DNA of 64,000 bases from an uncultured Flavobacteriales bacterium. Lineage in GTDB: Bacteria; Bacteroidota; Bacteroidia; Flavobacteriales_D; Parvicellaceae. The notes beneath the pieces were generated by a model. That model was not told the DNA's origin. It did no database searches and worked only from the letters and a program-made list of their open reading frames with translations. Below, in pieces: positions 1 to 10,600 of this stretch; the first letter of the stretch is position 1, and each line of letters starts with the position of its first letter. The stretch lies in assembly GCA_943787535.1 (NCBI GenBank), contig CALSMU010000001.1, positions 124,001 to 188,000 of the forward strand, given 5' to 3'. A program made the translations under genes and the position numbers.

Positions 1-408
1 AATAGACCAATCAATGTTTAATTCCGAATCAAAAAGTTGATATTTTGAAGTTGGGATATTATTTGTTGTATAAAAGTCTTTTTGAACTCCCTTGTCCTGA
101 ATCATTTCTATCAAATCGGGAGTAGGAAAAACATCAACTCCGGCTGCCTCCAACTTGCGCAGACCATCCACAGAAACATGTTCGATTTCAATAGTAACCA
201 CATCACAATCCTTTCCGAACTGAAAAACATCTTCTGCGTTATTTAAGTCTCCTTGTTTAAAATCATACTTAGAACAGGGAGCATTTGCGTCCGGATCTAG
301 AAATTTTAAATGTACATCAAGGTTTATAGATGCTTGATATAGCATCCTTCCAAGCTGTCCTCCGCCTAGGACTCCAACTGTTTGGTTTGGTTTGAATACA
401 GAATTCAT
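1..408 (-). CDS. purK: 5-(carboxyamino)imidazole ribonucleotide synthase, N-terminal part (cut by window edge)
   Basis: PurK carboxylates aminoimidazole ribonucleotide using ATP and bicarbonate in cytosolic purine synthesis. Only the first 136 residues are inside the window; the gene runs off the left edge. The start is the ATG at 408. The N-terminal pre-ATP-grasp Rossmann-like motif GVLGGGQLGRML is at residues 12-23, followed by a FLDPDANAPC stretch and a VTIEIEHV strand near residue 75, all typical of PurK. The order of these motifs matches PurK rather than PurT, but the ATP-grasp core cannot be seen. It lies on the same strand as the next gene, 63 bases away. A second purine gene, purM, is far off near 32 kb, so there is no purine operon here. 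Confidence 0.9.
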   Translation of the reverse strand, partial: MNSVFKPNQTVGVLGGGQLGRMLYQASINLDVHLKFLDPDANAPCSKYDFKQGDLNNAEDVFQFGKDCDVVTIEIEHVSVDGLRKLEAAGVDVFPTPDLIEMIQDKGVQKDFYTTNNIPTSKYQLFDSELNIDWSI

Positions 409-471
409 TGATGCAAAGATATTTATACTGTCTTAAAATAAAAGCCTATCCTGCATTATATTAAAACGGAT

Positions 472-1809
472 TTAAAACAGAACTGACAATTCTTCCTGCA
501 AATCAGAGACACTCATTGATTTTACGATTAAGTGGACTTTCTTCTGTTCCCCTAACTTAACTTGTGTATAGGCGAACTTTGCTTGTTTTGTCTTTTTTGA
601 TATTGAAAAAGCGATTACTATTGCTTGCTTTCCCTCTGGTAAATTGGAAAATTTCATACACCCTTCTGGTGAATATTCATAACCAGGTAGCACAGACTTT
701 ATATCTTCAAATACCAAACGGTAACTCATTTTAATATCACTATCCACAGATACTATTAGCTCCGTATTTACTGGAAAATCATAAAATCGATCACAATTGA
801 TAAACCCCATTTTACCCACCTTCATTAAGTAACCATCTGTTTCTGAATAATAACCTTCTTCTGACCAATCTTCGTTCTCCCAATTTGAACTATCTTCAAC
901 ATCTTGCTCCTCTGGAAATAACTGAGTCCCTTCTTTTATTTTTTTTACATCACCATTGATTTCAACATCCCAATCAATCAATCCATTCTTACTTTTCCCT
1001 TCAAATGGTTTCATACCATTTTTTAATTCATCCATTTCACTAGGAAAAAATATATCTATTGGATGATCCGTTTTTAAATGAAGAACTTTTTCTTTAAAGC
1101 GCGCTTCAACATAAATTGCGCCTCCCGTTTCAATTATTTTGTCCTCACTTGTTGTCGTTAGTCCAGAAAGCAATATATCTTCAATTGTATAATACTCGCA
1201 GAGGGTTATTTCAATTTCATTTACGTCAGTCAATCCTTGCGTCGAAAAGCAATTGGCAGGAAATCGCACAACTGTTCCCTGTTCCCCAAAAATAATTTGC
1301 TCTGTAGCTGGATAAATTGTAAAATCATTACACGTAGAGGATAACAAGGAACTTTCACTTTGCTGAAAAAACTTTCTAGAATAGGTGTCTTTTTCTGCAA
1401 CAACAGAAATAACTCCTTTTTTTTCAACCATCGATTTATAGGAAGCATTGGAGGAAGCAAACTGTGTTTTGCGAGAGTCGTCAAAATATTTCGTTTTAAT
1501 AGATGTGTATTGTGGTGCAATTCTTTTTCGATGCAAATAAGCCAAGACACTATCCGACCGCATTGATGTAAGCCTGTATTTGTGGTTATTTGGTAGTTTC
1601 TTTTTTTCTTCTTTAGACAATAAATGAAACTCTGCTTCAGATCCATTTTTGATTATATCCCAAATACTATCAATTTCACTTTTCACAACATCGGTTAGAT
1701 CCTTTTTTAAATAATCAAAACTTAAATTAGTATGTTTAGTGCTAAATGTATTTTTTTGAGCATTGTGAAGGAGCGGCGTCAATATTAAAAGCAGAGCAAG
1801 AATTTTCAT
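472..1809 (-). CDS. secreted protein of unknown function with ZU5-like module
   Basis: This is a 445-residue protein whose first ~17 residues form a Sec signal peptide (MKILALLLILTPLLHNAQ), without a lipobox Cys after it. Residues ~155-260 contain a beta-rich stretch (FGEQGTVVRFPANCF, then EIEITLCEYYTIEDILLSGL and TGGAIYVEA) resembling ZU5-like modules found in many Bacteroidota secreted proteins; that link is from memory of the pattern, not a search. A later acidic linker (ENEDWSEEG) precedes a segment with GFINCDRFYDFP, also common in such proteins. It has no transmembrane helix after the signal and no T9SS sorting domain that I can see. It is probably periplasmic or outer-membrane associated. 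No catalytic residues are recognised. Confidence 0.7.
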   Translation of the reverse strand: MKILALLLILTPLLHNAQKNTFSTKHTNLSFDYLKKDLTDVVKSEIDSIWDIIKNGSEAEFHLLSKEEKKKLPNNHKYRLTSMRSDSVLAYLHRKRIAPQYTSIKTKYFDDSRKTQFASSNASYKSMVEKKGVISVVAEKDTYSRKFFQQSESSLLSSTCNDFTIYPATEQIIFGEQGTVVRFPANCFSTQGLTDVNEIEITLCEYYTIEDILLSGLTTTSEDKIIETGGAIYVEARFKEKVLHLKTDHPIDIFFPSEMDELKNGMKPFEGKSKNGLIDWDVEINGDVKKIKEGTQLFPEEQDVEDSSNWENEDWSEEGYYSETDGYLMKVGKMGFINCDRFYDFPVNTELIVSVDSDIKMSYRLVFEDIKSVLPGYEYSPEGCMKFSNLPEGKQAIVIAFSISKKTKQAKFAYTQVKLGEQKKVHLIVKSMSVSDLQEELSVLF

Positions 1810-1964
1810 ATAAGAGTTTTGTGTATAACAATGATCTGAAAATAGGTTACAATAACGAGGCCATTATTAACGAATCACTAATAACCTTATTCATCTTCTT
1901 TTATGAAACGGTCAGACTATTTTAGGATTATTTATACTCTATTCTTTATCCACAGTCATTATAT

Positions 1965-3350
1965 TTATGACTGCAGAGCTTTATCTTTCTTCAAATTAAA
2001 TGTCAAATGTGTCACCATAGCGTGACGCTCGAATGACAATAGCCAATAATGTAATACATCTTGATCATCTATATCCATGTGAAATAATGGCCCATCAACT
2101 CCAAAAAAGTGACTATCTACCCATTTCCCTTCAGCATCTAAAATAAAACCATAATATGGGTTTTCTTTACTTGTATTTTCCTGCGCTTTATCTTGTTTTT
2201 CATAAAAGGGGTGGTTTCCAATTCCCATTGGCATTTTAAAACCTCCATTATAATCGATTAAATCTAACTGCTTCAAATCCGAATTGCGAACTCCACCAAT
2301 AACTATTCTAGTTAAATAGGTTGTATCTGTATTACGCGCAAACGTCACATCAAACTCATAGCATTTTTCTTTTGCTGTATTATTAGAGGTCGTTTCTCTG
2401 ATAATTACTTTTTTGGGAATACCTAACATGCTTAAAGTAGAAGCACGCGGATCCTTCGTATCATACCTGCCAGGCCATTGAAAAGTAGAGTAACATGTTG
2501 AATCATTTAGCATTTGATCAATTGAAGTTGGGTTTTCCGGATAAACAATGTTCTTGTACTTTGATTTCCTGGCGCCAGTCATTGGGTAAAAAGCATGTCT
2601 AAAATCCTCGAATGCAACTTCGTATTCATTGTCTACTGTTCTGAGAACATCTAAATTCACAACTTCCTTTCTTGGATGCGTGTATCCCTCTAGGTGATGT
2701 TTGTACTCTGCAAATGTTAGTACCCCTTTGTTTACTTCATCAAACAATTCTCGATACATTGCTTTTGGAAAATCGAACCACCCATGATACATCGATTTTT
2801 GTTGTCCTTGCTCTTCGGTGTAGGTAATAATTTCCCAAGCATAAGAATTTAAACAATTTCTGGCTAAATCAACTCTAACAGTTTTTGCTCCTTCTTCATT
2901 ATCTGTAGAGACTCTGAAAGACCCTTTATCAAATCGAACTTGCTGTCTATTCCATTCCGCATTTATAATTCCAATATGCTCTAAATATTCATCCTTTGCG
3001 GCATGCATTGGTATTGTTGGAATCCATGCTAATAAGTCAATGTGCTCTATAAAAATAGTGTCACTTTTATTATTTGTTGGTAAAAACACCATCGTAAAGT
3101 CATTTTCACTATTTCTTACCACTTCGACTTTAGGGTGCTCATATACATTCCACAACTCACTCCTGCTCTCAATATCATTATTATCTGGATATTGTTCATC
3201 CGTTAATTGAGTAATATCAGCTGCTAGCTGAGTAGTTTCTATCTTATTATCAGCTGAGCCTTTTTCACTACAAGAGGTTAAGATAGCACTCCCCAATATC
3301 GCTATCCCGATATTTTTTAATGTTGGATTCATAGAATTACTTTTTTTCAA
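1965..3350 (-). CDS. lipoprotein of unknown function
   Basis: This is a 461-residue protein. The N-terminal hydrophobic segment ends in a lipobox (AILTSC, Cys near residue 27), so it should be lipidated and exported. The first Met could instead be Met7, which would leave the lipobox intact. The body is rich in aromatic and charged residues, with no repeat and no motif that I recognise. One stretch reads like a beta-sandwich with an embedded WFDFP motif. It sits 14 bases from the acs stop on the same strand, so it is probably read through from acs, but acs-lipoprotein coupling does not suggest a role. Function unknown. Confidence 0.65.
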   Translation of the reverse strand: MKKSNSMNPTLKNIGIAILGSAILTSCSEKGSADNKIETTQLAADITQLTDEQYPDNNDIESRSELWNVYEHPKVEVVRNSENDFTMVFLPTNNKSDTIFIEHIDLLAWIPTIPMHAAKDEYLEHIGIINAEWNRQQVRFDKGSFRVSTDNEEGAKTVRVDLARNCLNSYAWEIITYTEEQGQQKSMYHGWFDFPKAMYRELFDEVNKGVLTFAEYKHHLEGYTHPRKEVVNLDVLRTVDNEYEVAFEDFRHAFYPMTGARKSKYKNIVYPENPTSIDQMLNDSTCYSTFQWPGRYDTKDPRASTLSMLGIPKKVIIRETTSNNTAKEKCYEFDVTFARNTDTTYLTRIVIGGVRNSDLKQLDLIDYNGGFKMPMGIGNHPFYEKQDKAQENTSKENPYYGFILDAEGKWVDSHFFGVDGPLFHMDIDDQDVLHYWLLSFERHAMVTHLTFNLKKDKALQS

Positions 3351-3364
3351 AAATACAGTAAATA

Positions 3365-5257
3365 TTACAATGCACCTTCTTTAATTTCATCTACAACAGA
3401 AGGGGCTAACAAAGTAGAAGTATCTCCCAAATTTGATGTATCTCCCTCTGCAATTTTTCGCAAAATTCTTCTCATTATTTTTCCTGAACGAGTTTTCGGT
3501 AAACCACTAACAATTTGAATTTTATCAGGCTTAGCTATAGGACCTATTTCCTTAACAACTTGCGTTACTATTGCTTTTCTTTCCATCTCAATATCCATTT
3601 CTGCGTCACAAATAACATAAGCATAAATCCCTTCACCTTTTATTTCATGAGGATATCCAACTACCGCTGACTCGATTACGTTTGGATGTGTATTGATTGC
3701 ACACTCAACTTCGGCAGTTCCAATTCTATGACCAGAGACATTGATTACGTCGTCTACTCTTCCTGTTATTCTATACATTCCATCCTTGTCTCTACGGCAA
3801 CCATCTCCTGTAAAATACATACCTTCATAAGTGGAAAAATAGGTCTGTTTACACCTTTCATGATCTCCCCAAATAGTTCGAATCATTGATGGCCAAGGAA
3901 ACTTTATGCAAAGGTTTCCCGACACATCATTCCCAACAATCTCTTTACCTTCAGCATCCACCAAACAGGGCTGAATTCCGGGCAAAGGAAGGGTAGCAAA
4001 AGTTGGTTTCAATGGCGTAATCCCTGCTAATGGAGAAATCATAATTCCACCTGTTTCTGTTTGCCACCAAGTATCTACAATAGGACATTTTTCTTTCCCT
4101 ATGTTTTTGTTATACCAGTGCCAGGCTTCCTCATTTATTGGCTCACCTACTGAACCTAAAACACGCAATGAACTAATATCAGATTTCTCTATTAAATCCA
4201 AACTACATGCTTGTAATGCCCTGATAGCCGTAGGCGCTGTATAAAACAACGTTATTTTATGTTTCTCAACTATTTCCCAAAAACGTCCAGCGTCTGGATA
4301 GGTAGGAACACCTTCAAACATTACAGTGGTTGCCCCAGCTAATAAAGGACCATAAATAATATACGAATGACCCGTTATCCAGCCAATATCTGCGGTACAC
4401 CAATATATATCATCCTCTTCATATTGGAATACGTTTCTAAAAGAATACTCTGTATAAGCCATGTATCCTGCCGTTGCATGCACTACTCCTTTTGGACTTC
4501 CTGTAGAACCAGAGGTATAAAGAATAAACAATTCGTCTTCTGAATTCATTATTGTAGCATCACAGTCTAAATCTGAATTGTTCATTTCATCGTGCCACCA
4601 AACATCTCGAGGTGAGTTCATATTTATATCAACCTCGGTTCTTTTGTAAACGATACATTTTTCTACAGTTGAACAAGATTTTAACGCCTCATCAGCAATC
4701 TCTTTCAAAGGTGTTTTCTTTGTTCCCCTTAAACCAAAGTCAGCAGTTAACAGTACTTTACAATCTGCATCATTAATTCTGTCTGCTAAAGCTTTAGCAG
4801 AAAATCCAGCGAAAACAACCGAATGAATCGCTCCAATTCGAGCACATGCTAAAACTGCAATTGCCAATTCTGGAACCATCGGCATGTATAGACAAATCCG
4901 ATCTCCTTTTTGAACACCATTGTTTTTAAGCATATTTGCTGCTTGACAAACTTTTTCATGTAATTGATAATAAGTAATCTTAACAGCTTCTTCTTTAGGA
5001 TCATTTGGCTCCCATAGTATTGCTACCTTATCTCCTCTTTTATCCAGGTGTCTATCTAAACAATTCTCCGTAATATTTAATTGCCCCCCTTCAAACCACT
5101 TGATAGAGGGTGAATCGAATTCTGAATGCAAGACCGTATTCCATTTCTTTTTCCAAGTAAATGTTTCCGCGATCTCTTCCCAATAAGCTTCAGGATCATC
5201 AACACTTTTTGTATAGTCGGTTATGTATTCATCGAATGAGGAAATTTTCTTTATCAT
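3365..5257 (-). CDS. acs: acetyl-CoA synthetase
   Basis: This AMP-forming acetate:CoA ligase activates acetate to acetyl-CoA through an acetyl-adenylate, in the cytosol. At 630 residues it is close to the usual ~650. The N-terminal ACAS domain begins near residue 20 (YWEEIAETFTWKKKW). The adenylate-forming P-loop-like motif YTSGSTGSPKG is near residue 248, the DTWWQTETGG motif that shapes the acetate pocket is near residue 395, and FTGDGCRRD and GRVDDVINVSGHR follow. The acetylation-type lysine motif PKTRSGKIMRR is near residue 590. Start ATG at 5257. It is followed on the same strand by a lipoprotein gene. A hairpin at 5284-5306 lies just upstream. Confidence 0.96.
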   Translation of the reverse strand: MIKKISSFDEYITDYTKSVDDPEAYWEEIAETFTWKKKWNTVLHSEFDSPSIKWFEGGQLNITENCLDRHLDKRGDKVAILWEPNDPKEEAVKITYYQLHEKVCQAANMLKNNGVQKGDRICLYMPMVPELAIAVLACARIGAIHSVVFAGFSAKALADRINDADCKVLLTADFGLRGTKKTPLKEIADEALKSCSTVEKCIVYKRTEVDINMNSPRDVWWHDEMNNSDLDCDATIMNSEDELFILYTSGSTGSPKGVVHATAGYMAYTEYSFRNVFQYEEDDIYWCTADIGWITGHSYIIYGPLLAGATTVMFEGVPTYPDAGRFWEIVEKHKITLFYTAPTAIRALQACSLDLIEKSDISSLRVLGSVGEPINEEAWHWYNKNIGKEKCPIVDTWWQTETGGIMISPLAGITPLKPTFATLPLPGIQPCLVDAEGKEIVGNDVSGNLCIKFPWPSMIRTIWGDHERCKQTYFSTYEGMYFTGDGCRRDKDGMYRITGRVDDVINVSGHRIGTAEVECAINTHPNVIESAVVGYPHEIKGEGIYAYVICDAEMDIEMERKAIVTQVVKEIGPIAKPDKIQIVSGLPKTRSGKIMRRILRKIAEGDTSNLGDTSTLLAPSVVDEIKEGAL

Positions 5258-5283
5258 CTAAAAATTTTTATCTAAAATACGGA

Positions 5284-5306
5284 AAAGGAGGCCAAGAGCC
5301 TCCTTT
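5284..5306 (-). terminator. hairpin between porin gene and acs
   Basis: A 9-bp perfect stem (AAAGGAGGC / GCCTCCTTT) with loop CAAGA lies between the porin stop (5412) and the acs start (5257). Reading leftward, the stem is followed by TTTTCC, a weak U-run. It may end porin transcripts or act in the acs leader; I cannot tell which. Confidence 0.4.
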
Positions 5307-5411
5307 CATATAATAAATATTTGGATTTTATTATTGGTCTACAATCAGGAGATTAGCCAATTCAAATTTAGTTAACACCTGTTTATTTCCAGTAAACTAT
5401 TGGTAAGGGAC

Positions 5412-7235
5412 TTAATTAATAAAAATCCATGTCAAACCAAATTGAATTGTTCTGTCTTTAAGCGGGTAATTATATGCACCGTAATAATTAAACCCAAACA
5501 ACCCTGAATTAACATGGGTTGCTTTTAAAAAAAAACGAACCGTCTTTATTCTTGCATTAAGGAAAACATCAACGAATGGATAATTACCCGATATTTTAGT
5601 GTCATCTAAGTTATATTGGTTGATCATTGGATTAAATGACATCATATCCGTTGGAGTATAATAAACTAGGTCAGCGCCAACAAAAACACTTAAGTTATTT
5701 TTATACATTTTGGTCTTAAAAGCAATGGTTAAATCTGCATAATAATCTGGAAGTCTGTAGATATTGTACCCTCCACTGTACTGGTAAACCATTTTTGGAA
5801 TTAACGACCATTTTTTTAGATTAAATTCTTTTTGTGCTGAAAGCTGAATAAGTTGCGAAACTCCATCTATTTGTTGTGGTTCGCCAATAAAATTAAAGTA
5901 AATAGGATTGAATACATCATTATATGCTACACTCAAATCCACATTGTGTTTTTCGGATGTCAAACTTCCAGATACACTTAAATAGTCATTTGGAGAAAAT
6001 ATATTTTCCCATGAGATATTGTTCCCATAATATGAGCGTAAATCTAATGATGGAGAAATGGTTTGGTATGTGCCTATTCCTGAAATGGTCCAATCCTGAG
6101 TCAAATCATAGGTCAGAACTCCTTTTATATCAATATCCTTTTTTCGATAACCATTTAAATAATAATTTCCATCTAACTGAAAACGGAACTTCTTTCTTTT
6201 GAATTGAAAATTAGTTCCAACACTAAAAGATGTTACTAAAGTATCAATTACGTGTTGCTCATAGTTAAGCCCTTGCCATTTAACGAAAGTTGAAAAATGC
6301 AAATTATCTTGTCCTTTACATTTAATGAATTGATATCCGGCTATTCCGCTAACACCTTCGTATTTAATTATATCATTTGTAATTACTGAATCAATTAATA
6401 TTTCACTATAATAATTCATATTCAAGAGCGAATCTTTAAAAACACGGTCATTTTTATACCCCGATGCTTTAGTATATATAATATGAGAAAATCCATTATT
6501 CAGTGAATCAAAAGATTGAGAAAATTGAAATTGTTGTTCAATCTGAAGATTTGTTCTGTTAATTGTTGAAGAAGCAAATGAAAGGTTAACATCCATTAAC
6601 TCTCGATTTCTATTTAATAAAAGGTCTTGCTCAAATAAGCTGTCATATAATACACCTCCATTGTGTTCGTTGAAAATTCTCTCATGGTCAATATTTAGAC
6701 TGACTTTGTATCGCTCGTTTTTTGTTTTAAACCATGCATTTGCATATAAATGATTATTACTAGAAGCTTGGTTGTTATAAAATCCCTTTGATTTAACTTT
6801 ATCAAAACCAAAAGAAAAATTAGCCAATTGAGATATATTCTGCGTGTGGAGGACCTTCAGCACTTGCTCTTCTTTTGATCCAAGAATATAATTTAACTCT
6901 GTATAGGGCTTTTTGACATCAAATTGTTTTGACACATATTTTTTGCTTCCTATAATTAGACTTGGAGAAAAATTGGCATACTCTTGGATGTCAAATAATA
7001 AACTATAACCGGGCAGTCCGATATTACCTATTGACAAAAAATCCAAACCTTGATTGTATCTATGTATTTGATCTATACTCGTTGTGTCAATTTCTTCCAC
7101 ACCTCCACCAACATAGCAAGATAAACTAGAACTACTTTGTGAAAAAAAGTCAAACAATAGAAACAAAAACAGTATGGAAAGGATAATCTTCAAGTATCTG
7201 GATATTAACGTAAAAATATAAAAAAAGGTTGTCAT
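5412..7235 (-). CDS. putative outer-membrane beta-barrel (Bacteroidota putative porin family)
   Basis: This 607-residue protein has a hydrophobic N-terminus (residues ~5-30) serving as signal peptide. After it come many alternating amphipathic strands rich in Tyr, Phe and Asn, ending in a C-terminal aromatic strand (TIQFGLTWIFIN), as expected for an outer-membrane barrel whose last residues are recognised by the Bam machinery. Segments such as IGNIGLPGYSLLF near the N-terminus and the NINRTN-like central strands match the Bacteroidota putative porin family (Porin_10-like) as I remember it. The substrate is unknown. It lies 47 bases downstream of the DUF3467 gene on the same strand. A signal peptide beginning this far in suggests the true start could be an internal Met, but I see none better. 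Confidence 0.72.
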   Translation of the reverse strand: MTTFFYIFTLISRYLKIILSILFLFLLFDFFSQSSSSLSCYVGGGVEEIDTTSIDQIHRYNQGLDFLSIGNIGLPGYSLLFDIQEYANFSPSLIIGSKKYVSKQFDVKKPYTELNYILGSKEEQVLKVLHTQNISQLANFSFGFDKVKSKGFYNNQASSNNHLYANAWFKTKNERYKVSLNIDHERIFNEHNGGVLYDSLFEQDLLLNRNRELMDVNLSFASSTINRTNLQIEQQFQFSQSFDSLNNGFSHIIYTKASGYKNDRVFKDSLLNMNYYSEILIDSVITNDIIKYEGVSGIAGYQFIKCKGQDNLHFSTFVKWQGLNYEQHVIDTLVTSFSVGTNFQFKRKKFRFQLDGNYYLNGYRKKDIDIKGVLTYDLTQDWTISGIGTYQTISPSLDLRSYYGNNISWENIFSPNDYLSVSGSLTSEKHNVDLSVAYNDVFNPIYFNFIGEPQQIDGVSQLIQLSAQKEFNLKKWSLIPKMVYQYSGGYNIYRLPDYYADLTIAFKTKMYKNNLSVFVGADLVYYTPTDMMSFNPMINQYNLDDTKISGNYPFVDVFLNARIKTVRFFLKATHVNSGLFGFNYYGAYNYPLKDRTIQFGLTWIFIN

Positions 7236-7282
7236 CTATTATGGACAACAACCTAAACGTATTAAGAATAATTTTATTTTAC

Positions 7283-7603
7283 CTATGCTTCGGTAGCTGG
7301 ACCACCAAAATTAAGCGGAAAAGCATTTTCTGGGCCTGTGCTTTCTTTGATCGTTCCATGCACACTTTCGTACTTAGAGATGTTATCTGCTAAAGCTCTC
7401 ATTAACTTTTTAGCATGTTCTGGAGTCATAACAACCCTGGATTTAACTCTAGCCTTAGGAACACCCGGCATTATTCTGATAAAATCATATACAAATTCAG
7501 TTGAGGAATGCGTTATTATTGCCAAGTTAGAATATATTCCTTCAGCAATCTCTTCGTTCAATTCGATATTAAGTCCTTGTTGATTTTTATTTTCTTCACT
7601 CAT
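7283..7603 (-). CDS. DUF3467 protein encoded after rpoC
   Basis: This is a 106-residue soluble protein. Residues ~13-75 (EIAEGIYSNLAIITHSS, FVYDFIRIMPG, VVMTPEHAKKLMRAL) match the DUF3467 pattern. The family is small, cytosolic and of unknown biochemical role. In Bacteroidota it is recurrently encoded right after rpoC, as here (91 bases downstream of the rpoC stop, past the terminator hairpin). There is no signal peptide or transmembrane segment. A role near transcription is suggested only by position. Confidence 0.85.
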   Translation of the reverse strand: MSEENKNQQGLNIELNEEIAEGIYSNLAIITHSSTEFVYDFIRIMPGVPKARVKSRVVMTPEHAKKLMRALADNISKYESVHGTIKESTGPENAFPLNFGGPATEA

Positions 7604-7622
7604 AATATTACTTTTTAAATTA

Positions 7623-7674
7623 AAAAAAAGCCTTCACCTCAATCCCGATAGCTATCGAGATTGAGAGAAGGCTT
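7623..7674 (-). terminator. intrinsic terminator of the rpoBC operon
   Basis: A long hairpin follows the rpoC stop: outer stem AAGCCTTC / GAAGGCTT, inner stem CTCAATC / GATTGAG, and a central palindrome CGATAGCTATCG. It ends in a run of about eight U when read on the minus strand. The central palindrome recurs at 19083 and 39247. Confidence 0.85.
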
Positions 7675-7694
7675 CATTGTACATTAATTTGGGT

Positions 7695-10600
7695 TTATTT
7701 AAGAGACCCTATTGTCACATCTTCGTTTTCTCCTACAAGTCTGTTGTATTCTTCTTTAGAACCTACTAATAGATCTTGGAAATGACGCATACCCGTACCT
7801 GCTGGTATTTTATGTCCAACAATTACATTTTCTTTTAACCCTCTTAAAACATCTTCTTTTCCATTAACAGCAGCCTGATTAAGAACTTTCGTTGTTTCCT
7901 GGAATGAAGCAGCAGAAATAAAGCTGTCTGTTTGTAGAGAAGCTCTTGTAATACCTTGCAATACTGGATTAGCAGTTGCTGGAACAGCGTCTCTAGCCTC
8001 TGCACCTTTCATATCCTTACGTTTCAGACTTGAATTTTCATCTCGTAATTTACGCGCAGAAATTATTTGTCCTGGTTGTAAAATTTCAGATTCTCCAGCA
8101 TCTTCGATTACTTTCATTCCCCACATATTGTCATTCTCTTCTAAGAATTCCCATTTGTTTACAGAAGTCTTTTCTAGGAAACGCGTATCTCCAGCGTCAA
8201 CTATTTCAACTTTACGCATCATTTGACGAACAATTACTTCAAAGTGTTTATCGTTAATTTTCACACCTTGCAAACGGTAAACTTCTTGAATTTCATTTAC
8301 AATATATTCCTGAACTGCTGTAGGGCCTTTTATAGATAATATATCTGCAGGAGTTGTAGCTCCGTCAGACAACAATGATCCAGCCTTAACGTAATCATTC
8401 TCTTGGACCAAAATATGACGAGAAAGAGGAACCAAGTATTTAGTTATTTCTCCAGATTTAGCTTCAATAATAACCTCTCTGTTACCTCTTTTGATTTTCC
8501 CATAAGAAACAACACCATCAATTTGTGCAACAACTGCAGGATTAGATGGGTTACGTGCTTCAAACATCTCAGTTACACGCGGCAAACCACCTGTAATATC
8601 TCCAGACTTACCAGCTTTACGAGGTATCTTTACAAGAATATCTCCAGCTACTAGCTTTTGCCCTTCTTTTACAATAATATGGGCATCTACCGGTAAGTTG
8701 AAGTATTTCAATTCTTCATCTTTCTTATCAACTATTGAAAGTGTAGGAATTTTCTTCTTATCACGGTTTTCTTTTACAACCATTTCAGAGAATCCTGTTT
8801 GCTCATCAACCTCAGATCGGAAAGTAATTCCCTCTTCTAAGTTGACGAACTTAACTTCTCCTTCCACATCCGAAATAATAACAGCATTGTAAGGATCCCA
8901 CTTACAAATTAGGTCTCCTTTCTTAATTGTTTTCTTTCCTTTAATAAAGTAATGTGATCCGTAAGGAATATTATAAGTAGATAAAATTACCCCCGTTTCT
9001 TTATCGATAACTCTTAATTCAGAACCTCGACCAATAACAACTTCAACTTCATTACCTTCAGCATCGGTTTTAGTAACCGTTCGCATTTCATCAAGTTCCA
9101 ATTTACCTGAGAATTTTGCTCTCATTTCAGACTCATCCGCAATGTTAGAAGCAGTACCCCCAACGTGGAATGTTCTTAATGTCAGTTGTGTTCCAGGTTC
9201 ACCGATGGACTGCGCAGCAATTACACCAACTGCTTCTCCAATTTCAGCTTTCTTTCCAGAAGATAAACTTCTTCCGTAGCATTTCGAACATACCCCTCGT
9301 TTCTGCTCACAAGTAAGCACTGAACGAATTTCAACTTCATCAATTCCTGCTAATTCAATCTCCCTAGCTTCTGTTTCATTGATTTCGGCTCCCTCTGCAA
9401 CAATAATCTCACCTGTTTCAGGATGCACAATATCATACAGACTTGTTCTACCTAGAATTCTATCAAATAAAGATTCAACTATATCATCGTCCTTTTTTAA
9501 AGGTTTCACTATGAGCCCTCTTAACGATCCACAATCTTCAACATTTATAACTACATCCTGTGCAACATCCACTAACCTTCTTGTAAGGTAACCAGCATCT
9601 GCCGTTTTAAGTGCCGTATCCGCTAACCCCTTACGCGCACCGTGAGTAGATATAAAGTAATCCATAATCGTTAAACCTTCAAGGAAGTTTGTTAAAATTG
9701 GATTTTCAATAATATCTTGACCTCCTGAAGCTGCCGACTTTTGCGGTTTCGCCATTAAGCCCCTCATTCCTGAAAGCTGTCGAATTTGTTCTTTAGAACC
9801 CCTTGCTCCTGAATCCATCATCATGTAGACAGAATTGAACCCTTGTTGATCATTTTTCAAACGCTCCATTAACTCAAAAGTTAATCGAGAGTTTGTATGT
9901 GTCCAAATATCAATAATTTGGTTATAACGTTCATTGTTCGTTATAAGACCCATATTATAATTCGATTTCACTTCATCAACTTGACCATGGGCTTTATTCA
10001 CCAATTCCTCTTTAGCAGGAGGAACCTCAACATCTGCAAGGTTAAACGATAGTCCACCTCTAAATGCTGACATGTAACCCAAATCTTTAATTGCATCAAG
10101 GAAGTTTGCTGTTACGGTAACATTCGTAATTTTAAGAATATCACTAATAATATCTCTTAACGCCTTTTTAGTTAAAACTTCATTTATGTAACCAGCTTCT
10201 TTTGGTACTAATTCATTAAATAAAATTCTACCTGTAGTTGTTTCAATGATATGACTAACAGGTTCTCCATCAACAACATCTTCAACTTTAACCTTAATTA
10301 AAGCATGCATATCAACTACCTTTTCATTGTAAGCAATTTTCACTTCCTCCGAAGAATAGAAAGTCATTCCTTCTCCTTTTACAGGCAATTCTTTCGTTGA
10401 TTTTCTGATTTTAGAAATATAATACAGACCTAAAACCATATCCTGAGAAGGAACAGCAATTGGCGCACCATTTGCAGGATTCAAAATATTATGAGAAGCT
10501 AACATCAACAATTGAGCTTCTAAAACTGCAGCGTTACCCAATGGTAAGTGAACTGCCATTTGATCACCATCAAAATCGGCGTTAAACGCTGTACAAACTA

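Noticed and set aside
1230-1646. 138-codon minus-strand frame overlapping the 445-residue protein
   Set aside because: It is another frame of the same strand inside a better gene with a signal peptide; its composition is unlike a protein.
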